The notes under the pieces: model-generated | What the model was told of the DNA's origin: nothing | The model's input: only the letters and a program-made list of their open reading frames with translations | Databases searched by the model: none | Shown: piece after piece, positions 21,064 to 33,310 of the stretch | How the letters are laid out: each line of letters begins with the position of its first letter | How positions within the stretch are numbered: the first letter of the stretch is position 1 | Made by a program: the position numbers and the translations under genes | From: Trichostrongylus colubriformis | Taxonomy: Eukaryota > Nematoda > Chromadorea > Rhabditida > Trichostrongylidae | Assembly (NCBI GenBank): GCA_963978905.1 | Contig: OZ022256.1 | Span: forward strand, 31,769,426-31,833,425 | Length of the DNA stretch: 64,000 bases | Direction of reading: 5' to 3'

Positions 21064-22980
21064 TCCTTAGCTCGCATTGAGTGCTGCTGTAGATGCCACT
21101 GGAGTGCGCAAGGTCTTCACAGTTCTCCTCCACTGCAGCGTGTCCAAAGCCACTATCTTTATTTACTGAATAGTGAGTCTGCAATTAGAAAGATCTTTCG
21201 ATATCTGTTTCAACCATGTTTTCTTCGGTGCTCCGCGCTAAATCTTCCACTCATGTGGTCGAGTTCTCCATAAGATCTTATGGGGATACCGTTCCGGTTG
21301 CATTCTGCAATCATGGCCAAATCAACGAAGCCGTCGCTGTTGAATTTCCATTTCGACGGTTGCTTGGCGACAGCATCGTTGCCTTATCACTTCGTTTTTC
21401 AGTCGGTCGCGGAGCGATACACCGAGTACACATCTAAGGCATCTCATTCAGAAGGATTCCAATTTTCAGATGTCAGATCGCAGTAATGTCCAAGTTTCAG
21501 AGCCGTAAAGAAGTACTGGTAGCACCAGGGAGCGAAAGATCTTCATTTTCAAGTGTATCGTTATGTTATGTTTCATCCATAACACCAGGAAAGTGTGCCA
21601 AAAACTTTCGATGCTCAGCCGATCCGATACACAACTTCTGTTGATCTTTCTTCTCCTCTACAGTCGAGCCTAGATACTTTAAAGGTGAAACTTGTTCAAA
21701 AACATTTTCATTCAGATGCACCCGTGTAGCACTTCCGTCAGATGTGAGAACCTTCGTTTTATCAGTATTGATGAGTAATCCATACGGCCTTGCAGCTCTT
21801 TCAATTCTGGACACTATTTCACAAGCTTCAGTATCATCATTGGCAAAGATAGCGACGTCATCAGCATACATGAGATCCGTGATGAATTGTCCTTCTCCAA
21901 ACTGTATGCCTGTTTGATTCACTTGAGCGGATTTCATGATGGCGACAATGACAGTATTAAAGAGTACTGGTGACAACACGCATCCTTGAGGAACACCAGT
22001 GTTGACTACAAAATCTTCCGACAACTCTCCCTTTATGCGAACTCTGCTACGGGAGTCTTCATATGCGTTGCGTAGTAGTCGAATTAGCTTATCGGGAATG
22101 CCTTCCGCAGCAAGCGTTCCCCAAAGAGTCACCCGGTTGACGCTGTCGAATGCAGAAGCGAAATCAATGAACACGATGATGAGACGCTTCCCGCAGTGAA
22201 CACGTTCCTCCAGGACTTGAGTTAGGGTGAAAATTTGGTCAGAACATCCACGATTTGGACGAAAACTCGCTTGTTCCTCCCGAGTCATCTGTTCTCGTCG
22301 TCGCTGGATTCGCCCGAGTACGATTTTCGTGAAGACGTTCCCAATAATAGATAACAAGCTAATTCCGGCTAGTTCTTGCATTCGTGTGTATCTCCTTTCT
22401 TGTGAATTGGTATGACGATCGCCTGTTTCCACGCAGTAGGTATACTCTTGGAAGTCCAAACAAGATGTAGCAGTGAGTGCAATCGTTGTCGGAGAACGTC
22501 ACCACCAGCTTTCATGGCTTCAGCTGTCACACCATCATTTCCCGCTGATTTCCCACGCTTCATCTGATTCACCGCACTTTCAATTTCACCGATATCAGGA
22601 GGTTCCACGAAATACGACCGAACGATTGATTGTGAGAAGAATTTGGCGGCAATTCATCTGGTATGGGATGGTTGTAGAGATGGCAAAAATACTCTTTCCA
22701 CCTGCCAAGTCGCTCTGTACGTGATCGTACGTAGCTTCCATCACTTTTCCTGATGTTGTCATCGACGCTTCTAATCTTCCCTCCAAGACGGCGAAGAGTT
22801 GCATAGAGTCGACGCTAAGCTCTGCCGTTGGCCTGATTCCCAAGTTCTGCTGCAACACTGTACCAGTATTGTTTCTTTTCCATTCTGAGACGACTACGTA
22901 CAACACGATGAAGCTCCCGGTATCTTTGTAAATCAGTCAGTTTGCATTGTTTTCGTTGATCCACCAGGTCAAGAGTTTGA
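21064..22980 (-). pseudogene. RTE reverse transcriptase and C-terminal region
   Basis: Across frames 23081-22815, 22906-22595, 22608-22369 and 22459-21566 the reverse transcriptase is readable. It includes AVIREFE-free linker sequence, GNDGVTAEAMKAGGD, FRPNRGCSDQIF, FIDFASAFDSVNR, TGVPQGCVLSPVLF and the catalytic YADDVAIFA (YADD at residues 198-201 of the last frame). Beyond 21566, other frames continue with VLPVLLYGSETW and LRWFGH-type sequence toward the 3' tail. Frame changes make it non-functional. Confidence 0.85.
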
Positions 22981-24205
22981 TCAGAAATCCATGCATCGGG
23001 TGCGATGCCGGCCAAGTGGGCACGTGGATATGGCGGTTTCAGTAACAACCGCAGCAAATTGATCAGTTGCATCGTCGGCATTTTCGGATGTTGTTAGAAC
23101 AGCGAACCTGTTTGACAGAGATGTTTGGAAGAGCTGTCTATAGACAGGGTCATCCAATTTGCTCCAATCTCTGCGTGATGGTATGTTCGCTGATGTCTGG
23201 TGGCTCTTCAGTTCCAGTCGTACACACGCAAGCACAAGATGATGATCAGATCCGTAGTCAGCTCCTCGCATGACACGAATATCCGAGAAAGAGGATCGAA
23301 ATCGGCTTGGAATGAGAAAGTAGTCGAGCATAGCCAGATCCCTCCCATTGGGGGACCGCCATGTTAGTTGATGCTTCAGAGGGTGACGAAATACGGTGTT
23401 GCGTATGATCAGATGGTTCGACAGCGCAAACGACAATAAGTCCATTCTCATCAATTTCTCCGTGTCCAAAATGGCCCAGAGCGTCTTCCCATCCTTCCTG
23501 TTGGCGCCCGTGTGCGCGTTCAGATCACCTCCAATTACAATCACGTCACGATGTGGTAGTGAATCAAGGACAGTTTGCAACTGATCGTGGAAAGCGTCCT
23601 TTGTTTCCTCCGGGCTGGCCTCTGTAGGGGCGTATGCAACAACAAGATGCATCCTGATGGTGCCTTCGATGGTAAGCACAGCCAATGTGCTCGAGAACGG
23701 CTGGAAAGCGATGACACTTCTGAATGTCTTAGAATCGACCGCGAAGCCCACTCCTTCAGTATGATGTTCAGCGCCTGAAAAATAGAGCCTCATCCTCCTT
23801 CGGCGAAGTGATCCTCATGGATCCACTTCCCGGCATACGCAATTCCGTGGTCGCAGCGACGGAGATCCTGTAGCGAAGCAGTTTTTGCACAACTACTTCT
23901 TTTTGGCCGACATGATTCCCTGTTCTGATATTCCACGTTGCGAGCCTGAGTGTCGTTTTCGATGATAGGAGCTTGTTTGGTAAGAGACCAGTCGCATACT
24001 TTTCATCGACATCCTGGTCCAATGCCGACGCATCGGCTTCCCCGAATGCGGTAGCTTTTAGAGATCCTTGCGAGTATTCTCCATGTGGTTTCAAACCTAC
24101 ATTTTTACGATCCCTCGGCGGCGGATCAACCCTCCTCTTTATCCGAGCTTGGGACCGACTGCGGTTACCCACAGGCGGAGTTGGACTTCTTACTAGTGGC
24201 CACAA
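22981..24205 (-). pseudogene. RTE endonuclease domain
   Basis: The first frame (24205-23768) contains RLATWNIRTGNHVGQ, the N-terminal endonuclease motif. A one-base shift leads to a second frame (23793-22981) with GGDLNAHTG (residues 88-96 of that frame) and GADYGSDHHLV (178-187), the metal-binding and catalytic Asp-His motifs. In intact elements this nuclease nicks the target to prime reverse transcription. Confidence 0.8.
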
Positions 24206-24309
24206 CTACACCTCGTCCTGGGCTGTCACCTTGTCGATCACATCTAATGAAACAGTATCTACCTCCAAAGCTCAACACAGCATCATGGATCATGTGTGGT
24301 TTATATCAT

Positions 24310-24430
24310 CTTTCAGTACTGAAGACTGCACGTGGATCTTGACACAGAATAAGATCAAATTTAGGTATTTTCTTTGATAGAGAACGTACATTGAAAAGCA
24401 GATGTGCCCTACAAAAAGAGTAAGAATGGG
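24310..24430 (-). pseudogene. CR1-type endonuclease N-terminus
   Basis: The minus-strand frame reads AHLLFNVRSLSKKIPKFDLI. The N-x-RSL-x-K motif opens the endonuclease of CR1-like elements. The frame stops where the RTE begins, near 24300. Confidence 0.5.
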
Positions 24431-24888
24431 TGATACAGTGGACGTACACAATGCAGACCGCGCCGGGCCCACCCTTAATCTCTAGCGGGTAAGCGTGACT
24501 GTGGATCGTCTGGCACAAGCCCCATCAATACCATATCCTGAATCGATCCTTGCGTCGTGCCACACAGCGCGAGAACGTCAGGAGAGTGTCACGAACGTCA
24601 CGAGCCACACTTAGTTTATAGACCTCGAGGTCTCGAATCACGTACATGAGTTTACCCTCCATGGCGTTCAGTTGCCCCTTTTTTCCTGAATTCCCTGTCG
24701 CAATCAAATAATTAAGTTTCTTTTTGTATAATCCCGTCTTGCCTAGGAATGTATGAAACGCTCGGTGAACGGTAGACCCCCTTTCCTCATAAAGGCAAGA
24801 AGACGATCCCGGAGCTTTTTGGAGGGTAAAATTATTTGGATTATTCTTGGCCGTTTCATTGCACTGCTACGAACCCGAGGATAACGCA

Positions 24889-25149
24889 TCATTCAATATT
24901 GCCAGCGTTCCATTGTGTATGCAGGTCCTTATCGGGCGGAGCAACAATTAATTCCTTAGGAGCTTTCTCATCGGAGGCTGAAGTCGCATGCTCATCACTT
25001 TGTTCTTCTATGCCCACCCAAGTGATGTTGCACTGCTTATCATTGATATATATGGAGTCAGATTGAACTTGAATATGTTTGGAGTCAGAATGAAACCTAA
25101 CCAAACTTGAGTACAGCTCAGTTCTAGGGCAAGCGCTATTCAACTGCAC
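24889..25149 (-). pseudogene. CR1 ORF1-like fragment
   Basis: The frame includes CNITWVGIEEQSDEHATSAS and DEKAPKELIVAPPDKD, resembling the conserved W-GI-EQ-DE region of nematode CR1 first-ORF proteins as I remember them. It lies upstream of the endonuclease start on the same strand, as expected. Confidence 0.45.
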
Positions 25150-25480
25150 ACTGATAGAGTTTCGAGTAGCTCTACTTTTTCAAAACATAAAACCTCCGGG
25201 TCTCCTGGATGGAATGCGAATGCTCAAATAAATGGTGAAACGTCACAAAGTAGTCGTCTCAGCGTTTGAGGATCGATTCAAGCCATGGAGGCATATTCGC
25301 ATCCTTGTTGCAGCTACTCTTTGACGCCATGAAGAGCAGTCGAGAGCACGGCCGCAAGCGGTGACAGATTAACGCGAATGACAGTATATCTTCACTGCCG
25401 ACGTATGCGGTGCTTCCAGTTGCTGAGGGGTTCTCACACGAAAAGTTGATTCCATATGCGTCCATCTCAGCACATATGTA

Positions 25481-27049
25481 CAGTGTGTCCCAAAAGTATA
25501 GGTCCACCCTACTTTTCATCCATATCGCCAGAATGGACCAGTGATTCCTTTCCAAATTTTCATCTGTGGTACCTGACCACTGTAGCGATCAAACGCCGCA
25601 GTAAAATTGGAGACATAAAATTGCAAAATTTTATTTGTTTTTTTTTCAAAAAGAATGGTGTCCCAAAAGTATAGGTCCACTCAGCTTTTTCGCCTTGCTT
25701 CCATCGAAAGGTAGGTTGTGAAGTAGATGTGTTGACGCATCCTTCTGAGATTTACTCTACAGTGCCATGCCACACGGTACGCATTTATCCGAGTACGAAA
25801 AAGGGCAAATTCTGGCCTACAAGGATGTGGGACTCAGCAATCGCAAAATTTATGAGAAGATGGACCTATCCCACAACTTTATCAGCACCCTCTGTTGCAC
25901 CATGGCCTGTACGGAACGAAAAAGAGAAGTGGAAGGCTGCAGAAGCTTTCTGAGAGGCAGAAGCGTCGGATCCTCAACGCTGCGTCCAATTTCAGAAAGG
26001 GTGTTTGTCGGCTGTGCAGGGAACTGGCACCTAATATATGTATTTACCGCTGTTTATATGGTAGTAAATTACTTTCTAGAACGTCCTGATATGCCCTGGA
26101 ATTCATACGATGCGTGATGAATAGTATCCTGCTCTTACCAAAGCGAGAGAAGACGGCCCAAACCATAACATTACCACCAGTAAATCTGCGCCTCGAGAAG
26201 TGGCGCGGCCCTTTCCTCAAATCCTTCCAGTGACCTGCCAAGCCATCGGGTTCACCCAATTTGAACTTTTCTCATCAGAAAATATACCGGCAACGCTATT
26301 ACTGATAAGCTACGTCAATAATGTAACCCTGCAGACTAACCTCATCCCATTGATGCGTCCAGCTGACATTTTACTTGGCAAAATGGATTCGAGCCTCTTC
26401 GTGCGCCCTCGTGAGGTATGGCGTGGACGAAAACCGTCTTCGCTCGATGTGAGGAGACGACTTGAGCAGACGGTGCACAGTGCTTTTCGATACAGTAGGT
26501 GCCAGTTCCCTGCACAGCCGACAAACACCCTTTCTGGAATTGGACGCAGCGTTGAGGATCCGACGCTTCTGCCTTTCAGGAAGCTTCTGTAGCCTTCCAC
26601 CTCTCTTTTTCGTTCCGTACAGGCCATGGTGCAACAGAGGGTGCTGATAAAGTTGTGGGATAGGCCCATCTTCTCAGAAATTTTGCGATTGCTGAGTCCC
26701 ACATCCTTGTAGGCCAGAATTTGCCCTTTTTCGTACTCGGATAAATGCGTACTGCGTGGCATGGCACTGTAGAGTAAATCTCAGAAGGATGCGTCAACAC
26801 ATCTACTTCACAACCTACCTTTCGATGGAAGCAAGGCGAAAAAGCTGAGTGGACCTATACTTTTGGGACACCCTTATTTTTGAAAAAAAAAACAAATAAA
26901 ATTTTGCAATTTTATGTCTCCAATTTTACTGAGGCGTTTGATCGCTACAGTGGTCAGGTACCACAGATAAAAATTTGGAAAGGAATCACTGGTCCATTTT
27001 GACGATATGGATGAAAAGTAGGGTGGACTTATACTTTTGGGACACACTG
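25481..27049 (-). mobile_element. Tc1-like element with 550-base inverted arms (fold-back form)
   Basis: The ends are CAGTGTGTCCCAAAAGTATA (25481) and its complement (to 27049), each next to TA (25479-25480; 27050-27051). The arms 25481-26033 and 26494-27049 are inverted copies of one another. Each arm holds an outer end, then about 170 bases later a second end-like copy (GTGTCCCAAAAGTATAGG at 25659 and 26871), then the start of the transposase. The central 26034-26493 carries more transposase on the minus strand. Tc1 ends are normally short, so this looks like an element duplicated in inverted form, or one copy inserted in another. Confidence 0.8.
26044..26762 (-). pseudogene. Tc1-family transposase, truncated
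   Basis: From an ATG at 26762 the protein starts MPRSTHLSEYEKGQILAYKD and has a helix-turn-helix-like SNRKISEKMGLS segment. After a frameshift the first catalytic block appears as IFSDEK (about 26286-26267), followed in a third frame by GGNVMVWAVFSRFG and YQDVLESNLLP. The second and third catalytic acidic residues are missing because the element turns into the opposite arm at about 26033. The left arm carries an inverted copy of the N-terminus (25767-26033, + strand). Confidence 0.75.
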
Positions 27050-27051
27050 TA

Positions 27052-29484
27052 TTGTGCCTGCTGGACAAATAAGGTCGCAACGAGTTATCTTCACAGGATT
27101 CGTTTTCACTTTACCGCGTGTACCACATGGAACTGACCAATGGATCCCCCGCTCTTCGTTATAGCATCACCCACCAGGCCCGTTTCCTCAGCAGCTTGTC
27201 CGGACAACGGTAGTGAGGCCGCGATAATAACATTCGTCTCTTACTAACACTTGCACGCTGCCATAATGTTAGTAGCGACTTCGAAAAACACAGCAAGCCT
27301 TCATGTTCAGTGAAAGCCTGAATTCCTCAACATAAACCTAGCTACTAATCAAGACACGCACATCAGACTTCTCTTAAAGAAAAATCCGTGAAAATGCGTC
27401 CTGCGACCCGTTCGTCGTTGATCCATAGGCGACCGACTGATTGATTCGTTGATCTTCTGATTTCTTCTTGCCAAAACTAATAAATCCTGCTCAAGCGCAC
27501 TCACACTTCTAAGTTTTTGCAGCACTGACTGCCTTTGCACCTGCCTCACTTTATGCGTATCCTTGTGTCCTTTGTCAACACATATATAGCTGAATATTTA
27601 TTCATTCCTTGCGAATCCATTACATAAACTCTGCTATGGAATGCAATGACATACAAAATTAGTGTAATACATAGTTTAACGATATCATTACGACATCGGA
27701 GAGTACCATGCAGTGTTACAGCGACGGAAAAAGGCAGTTGAAACGAACAAATAAATTTTGAAGAACTAGTGGGCTGTACAATGAAGTAACTCCGAAGAAA
27801 CAAGGTAAAGAAACGTTACAGCATCTGCTGAACAATATGATTACAAACATCAAGGAACTATGGAAGGAAAGAGAGAAGTGAATCTAAAAGTCGAAAAAAT
27901 CCAGAGATTGTCGACCATGCTATGAACACAAACAGTGGTCAGATCAATGGCAAATGAAAAATAAATGACACGTAAATGATAAAAAGTAAAATTATTAGCG
28001 AAATGAAGTGAATGACAGGAAGTACCTAATGTAGTTATGAGATGACGTAGAGCAGCAATTAATGCAGCATGCCTCACGAATGATTGGCAGTTCTTATAGG
28101 TTTCGTTCATAGGGCGAATGAGTTCGTTGCAGGTGATGCAGATGCGTGCGGTTTTTATTGCAGAAAGATCCACTAATTATAAGGAACTTGGAATAATCAC
28201 CAGAAACAGACAAAAAAAGACGTTCAATGTCGTGTGGGGTCGGAGTTGATGGGGAAGGGGTCGGAGTTGCTTCGCGCGGCTAGGAGGCATCGTGACGGTG
28301 CAAATGGGTGCAGCCTAGACCGTTCTCCAGGGGTCTATCGGCTACGGCAGGGTAGATAGCTAGTGGGATTATCGCGGAAAATGCCTGTCACTCTTCGTAA
28401 CTCGTTCGGAGCGGTAATTTGCAAGCTTGGTTTGCACAGTCATTCAGCATTCGTGACCCTTTCGATCAACCTGGGTCTCATTTGGAAGTTATATGGAGAG
28501 TTTGAATCCTTTTCTAATACGATCCATCTCTAAGAACGAAAGGAAGTGGTGGCCTGTTCTGGATAGGCTCAAGGTCCACATAAATTGGAGAGGCGCGTTG
28601 GAACCTGATCTTTACAGTTTTGTGCTCATCTTTCGATCTGGCGCTCGGCATCATGGCGATAAACGATCGATCTTGTCTGTTTATTGGAGGGAGGATATTC
28701 CCAGCGGACCATTGTCACTTTTCATTGCCGTGTTCCGATGCTAGGTGGCGAACTGGGTTCGTGTTATCAGTAGTGGACTATGCCCACAACAGATAACCGA
28801 AAAGTTGCCAAAACCTTCTTAGAATGCGATAAGGGTTCCGTGTTCCATCACGCTAGCCCTTCTTGTGTATCCAAGCAATGACCCCTAACCCGTTACGGTA
28901 TAATTCCAGATGACAAACCACACTTACATCTGTGTGGAAAACGGTTCGTTCCTGATGCTGGAGAGGAAAGCCACATGGTTCGCGTGCGTGAGCAGTCATT
29001 GTAGGCTCCTCCTTTGCACTTTTCATGAGGCGCTTCTGCGCGGTAGCAATAAAGGTAGCAATGAAGGTCACGTTTTTTGCTCAAGTTACAGCTGAGTGTC
29101 TTGGACGAGCGTCACACTTTTCTTTTGAACTTTAATCCCGGTGAGCTATCCAGATGATGCACCATTTTGGATCTTTCTCTCCTAGGAGATTTTGCAAGCT
29201 ACTCTTCTACTACTTTCTGTCTGAAAACATTCTTAACGAATCTTATTTAAATTTTTTAGTTTGAGCAATAGCACGGGGGTTCGTGTCACCGTTGAAGCAA
29301 GTGACCGCGAAGCCCATTTAAATAAAGTTTTGAAATTTCAAAAATACCGTGTACGGTAAAATACTCTACCCCGACAAGTACGCATCCTGGTAAAAGAAGA
29401 TCCTGTGCGCCCAGTGAGCAGTAAGTGAAAGGAAACGCATTGATTTAATTTGTATGGAGGAGTACAAAGAAACGTAAACTTAGG
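27052..29484. other. no gene assigned; two weak exon-like frames
   Basis: On the minus strand 27552-27349 reads QRQSVLQKLRSVSALEQDLL (helical), and 28173-28020 reads TARICITCNELIRPMNETYK. Both are more protein-like than chance but lack clear splice context and a family. Nothing else was recognised. Confidence 0.3.
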
Positions 29485-29528
29485 CGCCCATACTTTTGGG
29501 AAAGCGCCCATACTTGGGACACCCTGTA
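29485..29528. repeat. end of another Tc1-like element
   Basis: CATACTTGGGACACCCTGTA resembles the inverse of the CAGTGTGTCCCAAAAGTATA end of the element at 25481. Just upstream, GCCCATACTTTTGGGA repeats the same end. It abuts the truncated mariner at 29529 and probably caused the truncation. Confidence 0.45.
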
Positions 29529-30466
29529 TTTGGACTGGTATGGCGGTTGGAGTAGGACATTTCAGTCGGGCTCCTGTAGCTTGGCCTGGGTACACTTCGT
29601 TACGTATGGGCGGGAAACCACGGACATTTTCAGGCGCTTTTCTCAAATAGCGACGGTGATCTGCTGGAGCTGGTGGGTATATACGGAAGCGGGGACTGTC
29701 GCGCTTTGCGCCGGAACCTCGTGGAAGAGCATCCCTTCCGCGTCGAGAAGCAGCAGGGTAGCATCTTCTTCGGGTGGAGGTCGGACATGGGCTGCGTTGG
29801 TGGCTCGGCGTCACGTAGCAGCCAAAAGGCGCGGAGTGCGTTAATATCGTACATGTCCCAGCTTTCATCGCCCGTAGCCACATAGACGAGAAAGTCGTTG
29901 TGATGCGGGCGGAGCAGCAGTGATTGACAGATGCCCCCACGGGCACATTCGTGAGCATCCGTAAGGGCATGAGGTCCATCGCGACAGCACCTTCCGATAA
30001 CCAGGCTCGTGGAGACGACGGTTTACGGTTATGGGTGCTTGTCCATTCCTCTCCGCCACCTCGCGCATGGTGGTTTCAGGATCGGCGCGTGTCGTCGTCG
30101 AATGCGTGTGGGCGTACCGTGCGTGGCTTGTCTTCCATGTCAATCTCGCCGTCGCTGAAGCTGATGGACCAGCGGCGCAAGGTCTCGTAGCTTACACATC
30201 CCTTGCCCAATGCAGCGTTGATGGAGTCGCAAGCTTTCGTCGCTTTGCGCCCCAAGACCACTCATAGTAGATGACACCACGTGGTGGGTGGGTATTGACT
30301 ACGGGCACTGTAGCTCTCTCCATGGAATCTGGTGGGTCAATATATATTTAACTAAAAAGCTTAGAGGACGTTCTACCATATTCCTGAACCGCCTAGACCT
30401 ACCTCGAAGTAAACAAAAGTTATTGATCTTTTTGGAAAAATCCTACAAGACCTTTGGTACAACCCA
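29529..30466 (-). mobile_element. mariner mar-2, 3'-truncated copy
   Basis: The 5' end (complement of 30466-30434) reads TTGGGTTGTACCAAAGGTC and is next to TA (30467-30468). It matches the ends of the copy at 46333-47537. Frames on the minus strand give a helix-turn-helix region (RWSISFSDGEIDMEDKPRT in 30261-30076), then ADPETTMREVAERNGQ (30143-29865), then the first catalytic block ATGDESWDMYD (29881-29630). The region with the second and third catalytic aspartates is absent, so it is inactive. Confidence 0.75.
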
Positions 30467-30468
30467 AT

Positions 30469-32354
30469 AGTAACATAAAAAGGGGAGAAACAATAACATC
30501 ACATGATATCAATCCTAATCGACAAGCAAATAATTTGGCCGTAAATCTTTAAAGGGAATGTAAGAAGTGTACGCAATAACAAGCCACGAAATCTGCTGAG
30601 TCGCTCGCCGCCGAAAATTCTACGTATGCTATACGCCCTCTGTAGCGCATTTCAAATCGTTGGGGCACCATTCTGATTTATCCCAGAAACCGTACGCCGG
30701 CCTTAAAAATGAAGTCCGCCGGAACTTTGCCTACAGGGATTATTTGGAGCGCTGATCTCGCATATGACCTCAGTTTTTCATGTTGACGCCAAAAAGAGTC
30801 AAAACGATGCAGTATTTCTCCCAACAAATTCACTGGAAATTCTTACCTGAATATTGATCGGAGAACTGATCATAAATTTGATATTCGTCTGGAAGGCTGG
30901 TCCCCTTTACTTACGATCTACTACCACCATAGTGGTGCTAATGTGATCGGGGCACTACGCTGGAGCCAGCGTCCGGCGCTAGCAAGAAGGAAAGGTACCT
31001 TCATTTCTCCCTTCAGGGCTCAAGCTTGATTATATGCTCAAATGTGCGTATTGCTGTTTGTAAGATGGCGTTAGGTGAATGACGAAGCGAGAAAATCGAT
31101 GACTCCTTCCTTCCCATTTACATCAGGACCGCTCAATCTAGAAATGAAAAAAGTGGCGCCATCTCAGAGCCACATAGTGTCAGAGCCAAAAATGAAGGAC
31201 TTATGTGTGATCAGCATCCTAGATTACCCTGAATGACAGTTCTGAACAAATTTGGTGAGAAAGAAGTGGTTGCACCAAATCAGGGTTAGCGCCAGAATGC
31301 TGATCATACTCGTGACTAGTGTCCCAAATAGACTGTACTAGCAAAGCTTCAGCGTAATTCATTTTTTTTTACTAAACTCGCGGTCTGTGAGTTGTGACAG
31401 TGATACGTATGAGCGTTGGGTTACACGATAAAAGGAACCATAGCGTTACAACGGGATCCCTTATCAACAGCGTTGAAGTGAAAAGCGGTTAGGTGTGGAG
31501 AGAGTCGCTGAATATCCGCGATCAGCAATAAAGCCAGCCGGGTGGGGCGACAAGAACGGGATTTCAACAAAAGCCGAGTAGATAAGAGGATAAGAGATTT
31601 GCTTTTGATCAATCTCTTCTATAGGAAGCGCCGCGCATTTGAGTTGCATTCAGGATCGTGGTGGCAGGTGAATGCGATTCGGTATATATAATACAATGAC
31701 TTGCGGGGACCAACAAGTCAGCGCTTTTACCCTCCGAGTCTGGTACCAATTTACCGTCTCAGGAAAGATGGAAGGTTCAGTAGGCCTGAGGAGTATGGGT
31801 CCAGAACTTATTCATTGTTTCAGTCTCCATATAGTATAATCATAGTATACTAGTATTATTATTACTATATAGTAATATATTAGTGCGTATATTTTAGTAT
31901 TTATAGTTTTTAAGGTATTTTTACAGAACCCGCGGGCTGTTTGTAGTCATGGTGCTACTATTTATACGTGTGAGCGTTATGTTACAATTATGTCCATTCA
32001 GAATCGTGGTGGCAGGTGAATGGATTTGGTCTATACAATGAATTGTGAGCTTCTAGAGCATTTGGTCGAGCGACTTGATATAAATTGGAGACTGATGATG
32101 TAGTCTTCATAGTTTCCACGTTTTCTTGGTGAGATCCATAATGTGTTAATCCCAGTTCTCATACTTCCTGGAAAATCATTGAAACCCTCATGCTGTGAAT
32201 GAGGAGCCTGTATAAGTTAAAGGTCAAAAATGTATGCAATTTCTTTTTGACCATGACTCTCTCAACCCTTAACAAATGCTGGGAAAAAATTGGCACACAT
32301 ACTTAGGGCTTGGCGATTCGCGAATTGCGACTCCGCACGCGAAGTTCCGGCAAC
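30469..32354. other. no gene; one dispersed direct repeat
   Basis: A segment with GCGGTCTGTGAG, ACGTATGAGCGTT and CGTGGTGGCAGGTGAATG occurs at 31374-31705 and, shorter by about 210 bases in its middle, at 31919-32048. An AT-rich partly palindromic stretch lies at 31845-31890. No exon was recognised. Confidence 0.5.
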
Positions 32355-33310
32355 GCAGAATCTTAAAGACACCAGGAGGGGGTAATTTCGGCTTACGGTA
32401 GAACAGACGTAGTGTGGACGAGCTTGAGTGGCCGCCATTGCACAAACTCGCCAATTTGACGCCTTGGCATGGTGCTAAAAGAAGATGGTTCTCATATACA
32501 GGGGGTGCCAAAAAAAAAAAGTAATTTTGCCCACGGCTCATATCTCCTAATTATATAAAACATAGGGAAACGAAAGAAATGAAAGTATTGGGGCAAAATA
32601 TTCCCGAAATGTTCCTCTAAAAGCAGGAACAAGCTGAGACTCACTACTTTCATTTTCATAAAAATATTGAACCTTCAAGCGGCGCAGTCGGGCTTCGGAG
32701 CACCCACGGTATCAAGGTCCCCTTAAAACAGTGGAGCCGGGTTCCATGGTAAGTCTTTTGTGGGAAGCTTCCTAAGGATTGGCCCTTCGGTTCATGGAAG
32801 TCACAGAGCCCCTGCTGCTTGGACAAGGCTGCTATGATCCGAAGTATCATTTTCATGCCCAAATCCGCCTCCAGAGGGGTTTCAGTGGTAAGTGCACGTT
32901 TTGGCTCTTGGAAACGAAGGGTGCTGGGAAACCGGAAAAAACGGGATCCTAAAGAACACCACCCAGTATGAATCCCCTTAGGTACCCTGAGTGAACGGAC
33001 CTCAGCAAGGTTGTGAACGAGAGCGACGAAATTTCGGATTTTGCCCAGTTGAGGTGACACATCTTATTCACTCTTTCCTCGCTCCCGTTCCTGCTCGTGC
33101 AGAAGACTGCCACAGAGTATAGTGATAGAGTGAGGTCTGCTCTTGAATCTGGGGATGTGAATACCTCAACAGAATTTGCTGTAGTTCGACTAAAGTGGGG
33201 TGAAAGTGGACGAGACAAAATTACTTTTTTTTTTGGCACCCCCTGTAGATTTGGTTTTTCCTTATAGTTTTTACTTTGTCCTTTCTTATATTGTTTCTAG
33301 ATGTACTTAC
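32355..33310 (-). repeat. dispersed repeat Q, copy split by element M
   Basis: The flanks 32355-32498 and 33246-33310 together match, inverted, the continuous block 2325-2545. The break falls exactly at the ends of element M. Confidence 0.65.
32499..33245. mobile_element. element M: 747-base TA-inserting MITE-like element
   Basis: Inverted ends start CAGGGGGTGCCAAAAAAAAA and are complementary (32499 and to 33245), each next to TA (32497-32498; 33246-33247). The CAG start and TA target are those of the Tc1/mariner group. The inner ORFs match no transposase motif, so it is taken as non-autonomous. Comparison with 2325-2545 shows an uninserted site. Confidence 0.75.

Larger units (their letters stand above)
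21030..24300 (-). mobile_element. RTE-type non-LTR retrotransposon, near full length but broken
   Basis: A 3.2-kb minus-strand element has an AP endonuclease, a reverse transcriptase and a 3' tail of short tandem words (AAGTAAGTAAATAAGTAAGT at about 21060-21030), as RTE elements typically end in microsatellite-like tails. Coding frames change at least five times, so it is inactive. It lies within the CR1 element on the same strand; CR1 endonuclease sequence flanks both sides. Confidence 0.8.
19690..25470 (-). mobile_element. CR1-type non-LTR retrotransposon, interrupted and decayed
   Basis: Pieces of one CR1-like element lie in order on the minus strand: an ORF1-like segment (25149-24889), the start of the endonuclease (24430-24310), then, beyond an inserted RTE, more endonuclease (20906-20658) and the beginning of the reverse transcriptase (19940-19690). 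The order and strand fit one insertion later split by the RTE, with loss of part of the endonuclease. Further minus-strand frame at 25440-25259 may be its 5' part. The 3' end is missing. Confidence 0.6.

Noticed and set aside
29338..29979. 213-codon minus-strand ORF
   Set aside because: It overlaps the mariner mar-2 frames out of phase; the recognised ATGDESWDMYD frame is the real one.
31374..32048. LTR pair of a small retrotransposon
   Set aside because: The two copies differ by a large internal gap, do not show TG...CA ends, and enclose no coding region.
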